From contig CALLJA010000502.1 in NCBI GenBank assembly GCA_938008865.1, positions 1-6,835 on the forward strand: 6,835 bases of DNA. The letters are read 5' to 3'. Below are positions 6,135-6,835 of this stretch, one piece after another; position 1 is the stretch's first letter, and every line of letters starts with the position of its first letter. Made by a program: the position numbers and the translations under genes. This DNA comes from an uncultured Anaerolineales bacterium. GTDB lineage: Bacteria; Chloroflexota; Anaerolineae; Anaerolineales; Villigracilaceae. The notes below the pieces were generated by a model that saw only the letters and a list, made by a program, of their open reading frames with translations, had not been told where the DNA came from and made no database searches.

Positions 6135-6163
6135 ATTATAAGGAAGCCATCCCGAAATCCAGA
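6135..6163 (-). promoter_or_regulatory. Probable sigma-70-type promoter of the SRPBCC gene
   Basis: A perfect TATAAT lies on the minus strand at 6140-6135, inside the gap between the permease stop and the SRPBCC start. At 17 bases upstream stands TCTGGA (6163-6158), a poor -35 match. Transcription would begin near 6128 and give a leader of about 35 bases with the AGGAG ribosome binding site. The call rests mainly on the -10 hexamer and its intergenic position. Confidence 0.5.
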
Positions 6164-6176
6164 TGGTAGGTTAGTC

Positions 6177-6835
6177 CTATCCTTTTGCGCGGACCCGTTT
6201 CCACAGGAAGGCCAGCAGGAAGATGGCGGTGGCAGTCAGCACGATCGAGGAGCCAGAGACGATATTGAAGTAATAGCTGATGTACAGCCCGATCACCGAT
6301 GAGATTGCGCCGATCAACGCCGAGACCAGCATCATCGGCGCGAGGCGGCGGGTGAGCAAGTAGGCCGTCGCGGCGGGTGTGACCAGCATGGCGGCTGCCA
6401 GGCTGACGCCCACGGTTTGCAGCGAGACCACCACGGTCAGTGCCAGTAACACCAGCATCAGATTCCGCAGCAGTTCGGCGGGCAGGCGCAGGGTGGCTGC
6501 CAGGACGGGGTCGAAGGAGATGACCAGGAAGGGCTTGTAGAGCAGGATCACGATCAACAGGATGCCCAGGCTGAGGCCGCCGATCAGCCACAAGTCCGAG
6601 GTGCTGACTCCCAACACGTTCCCGAACAGGATGTGACTCAGGTCCACGGCGTAGGTCTGCATGGTGCTGATCAACGCCACGCCCAGCGAGAGCGCCGCCG
6701 CAAACAGGATGCCGATGGCGGTATCCTCCTTGACCGTACCCTCCTTCGAGAAAAAGCCGATGCTCAGGGCGATGACCACGGCCGCCACGCCCGCGCCGAT
6801 CAACAAGTCACCGCGCAGCAGGTAGGCGATGGCCA
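6177..6835 (-). CDS. Metal ABC transporter permease (ABC-3 family), 5' end beyond right edge
   Basis: The visible 218 residues form the C-terminal part of an ABC-3 family membrane subunit, the ZnuB/MntB/TroC type. These work with a cytoplasmic ATPase and a solute-binding protein to import zinc, manganese or iron. Seen are EDTAIGILFAAALSLGVAL, the family signature region AVDLSHILFGNVLGVS, then ISFDPVLAATLRLP, the long hydrophobic run VVVSLQTVGVSLAAAMLVTP, and the last helices ending SGSSIVLTATAIFLLAF before a basic tail. About six membrane segments are present. The frame stays open to the right edge (AIAYLLRGD precedes the first in-window TTG), and family members have roughly 60 more residues upstream with the first helices, so the true start is outside. 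The ATPase and binding-protein genes are not in the window and would be expected to the right. The transported metal cannot be settled from this fragment, so no symbol is given. Confidence 0.94.
   Translation of the reverse strand, partial: AIAYLLRGDLLIGAGVAAVVIALSIGFFSKEGTVKEDTAIGILFAAALSLGVALISTMQTYAVDLSHILFGNVLGVSTSDLWLIGGLSLGILLIVILLYKPFLVISFDPVLAATLRLPAELLRNLMLVLLALTVVVSLQTVGVSLAAAMLVTPAATAYLLTRRLAPMMLVSALIGAISSVIGLYISYYFNIVSGSSIVLTATAIFLLAFLWKRVRAKG

Noticed and set aside
6804..6806. TTG as start codon of the permease
   Set aside because: The frame is open upstream to the window edge and encodes AIAYLLRGD, which fits the family. Starting here would remove the first membrane segments.

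Overview
The window is GC-rich, gene-dense bacterial DNA in which all seven supported protein genes lie on the minus strand. Transcription therefore runs from the right edge to the left edge. The best guess for the host is a member of the Chloroflexota, probably class Anaerolineae. This rests on lipoproteins whose lipobox is followed by long Pro/Thr stalks of the TPTPT/TFTP kind and on a riboflavin reductase that stands alone without a deaminase domain. No marker gene confirms it.

In transcription order (right to left): the C-terminal part of an ABC-3 family (zinc/manganese type) membrane permease enters from the right edge. After an 84-base gap holding a TATAAT-like -10 element comes a small SRPBCC-fold protein. 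It is closed by a clear rho-independent terminator. Two tandem paralogous lipoproteins of the M1 (gluzincin) metallopeptidase type follow, joined by a TGA-T-ATG junction; both keep HEXXH-X18-E and a tyrosine pair. Next, after a 115-base gap with no recognisable signal, is an alpha/beta-hydrolase with a complete epoxide hydrolase residue set. Its stop is followed by two adjacent perfect hairpins whose centres are reverse complements of each other. Last are two riboflavin biosynthesis genes: a stand-alone RibD_C-type reductase and a GTP cyclohydrolase II (ribA) that runs off the left edge.

Two functional groupings are visible: the riboflavin pair (ribA plus reductase, 33 bases apart) and the surface peptidase pair (1 base apart). 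The permease, SRPBCC protein and epoxide hydrolase have no evident shared pathway with them. I see no RNA gene, CRISPR array, insertion sequence or phage gene. The sequence gives no evidence of a wholly new system. The least ordinary items are the tandem lipid-anchored peptidases with divergent substrate-site motifs, the cysteine-rich extension on RibA, and the paired hairpins.
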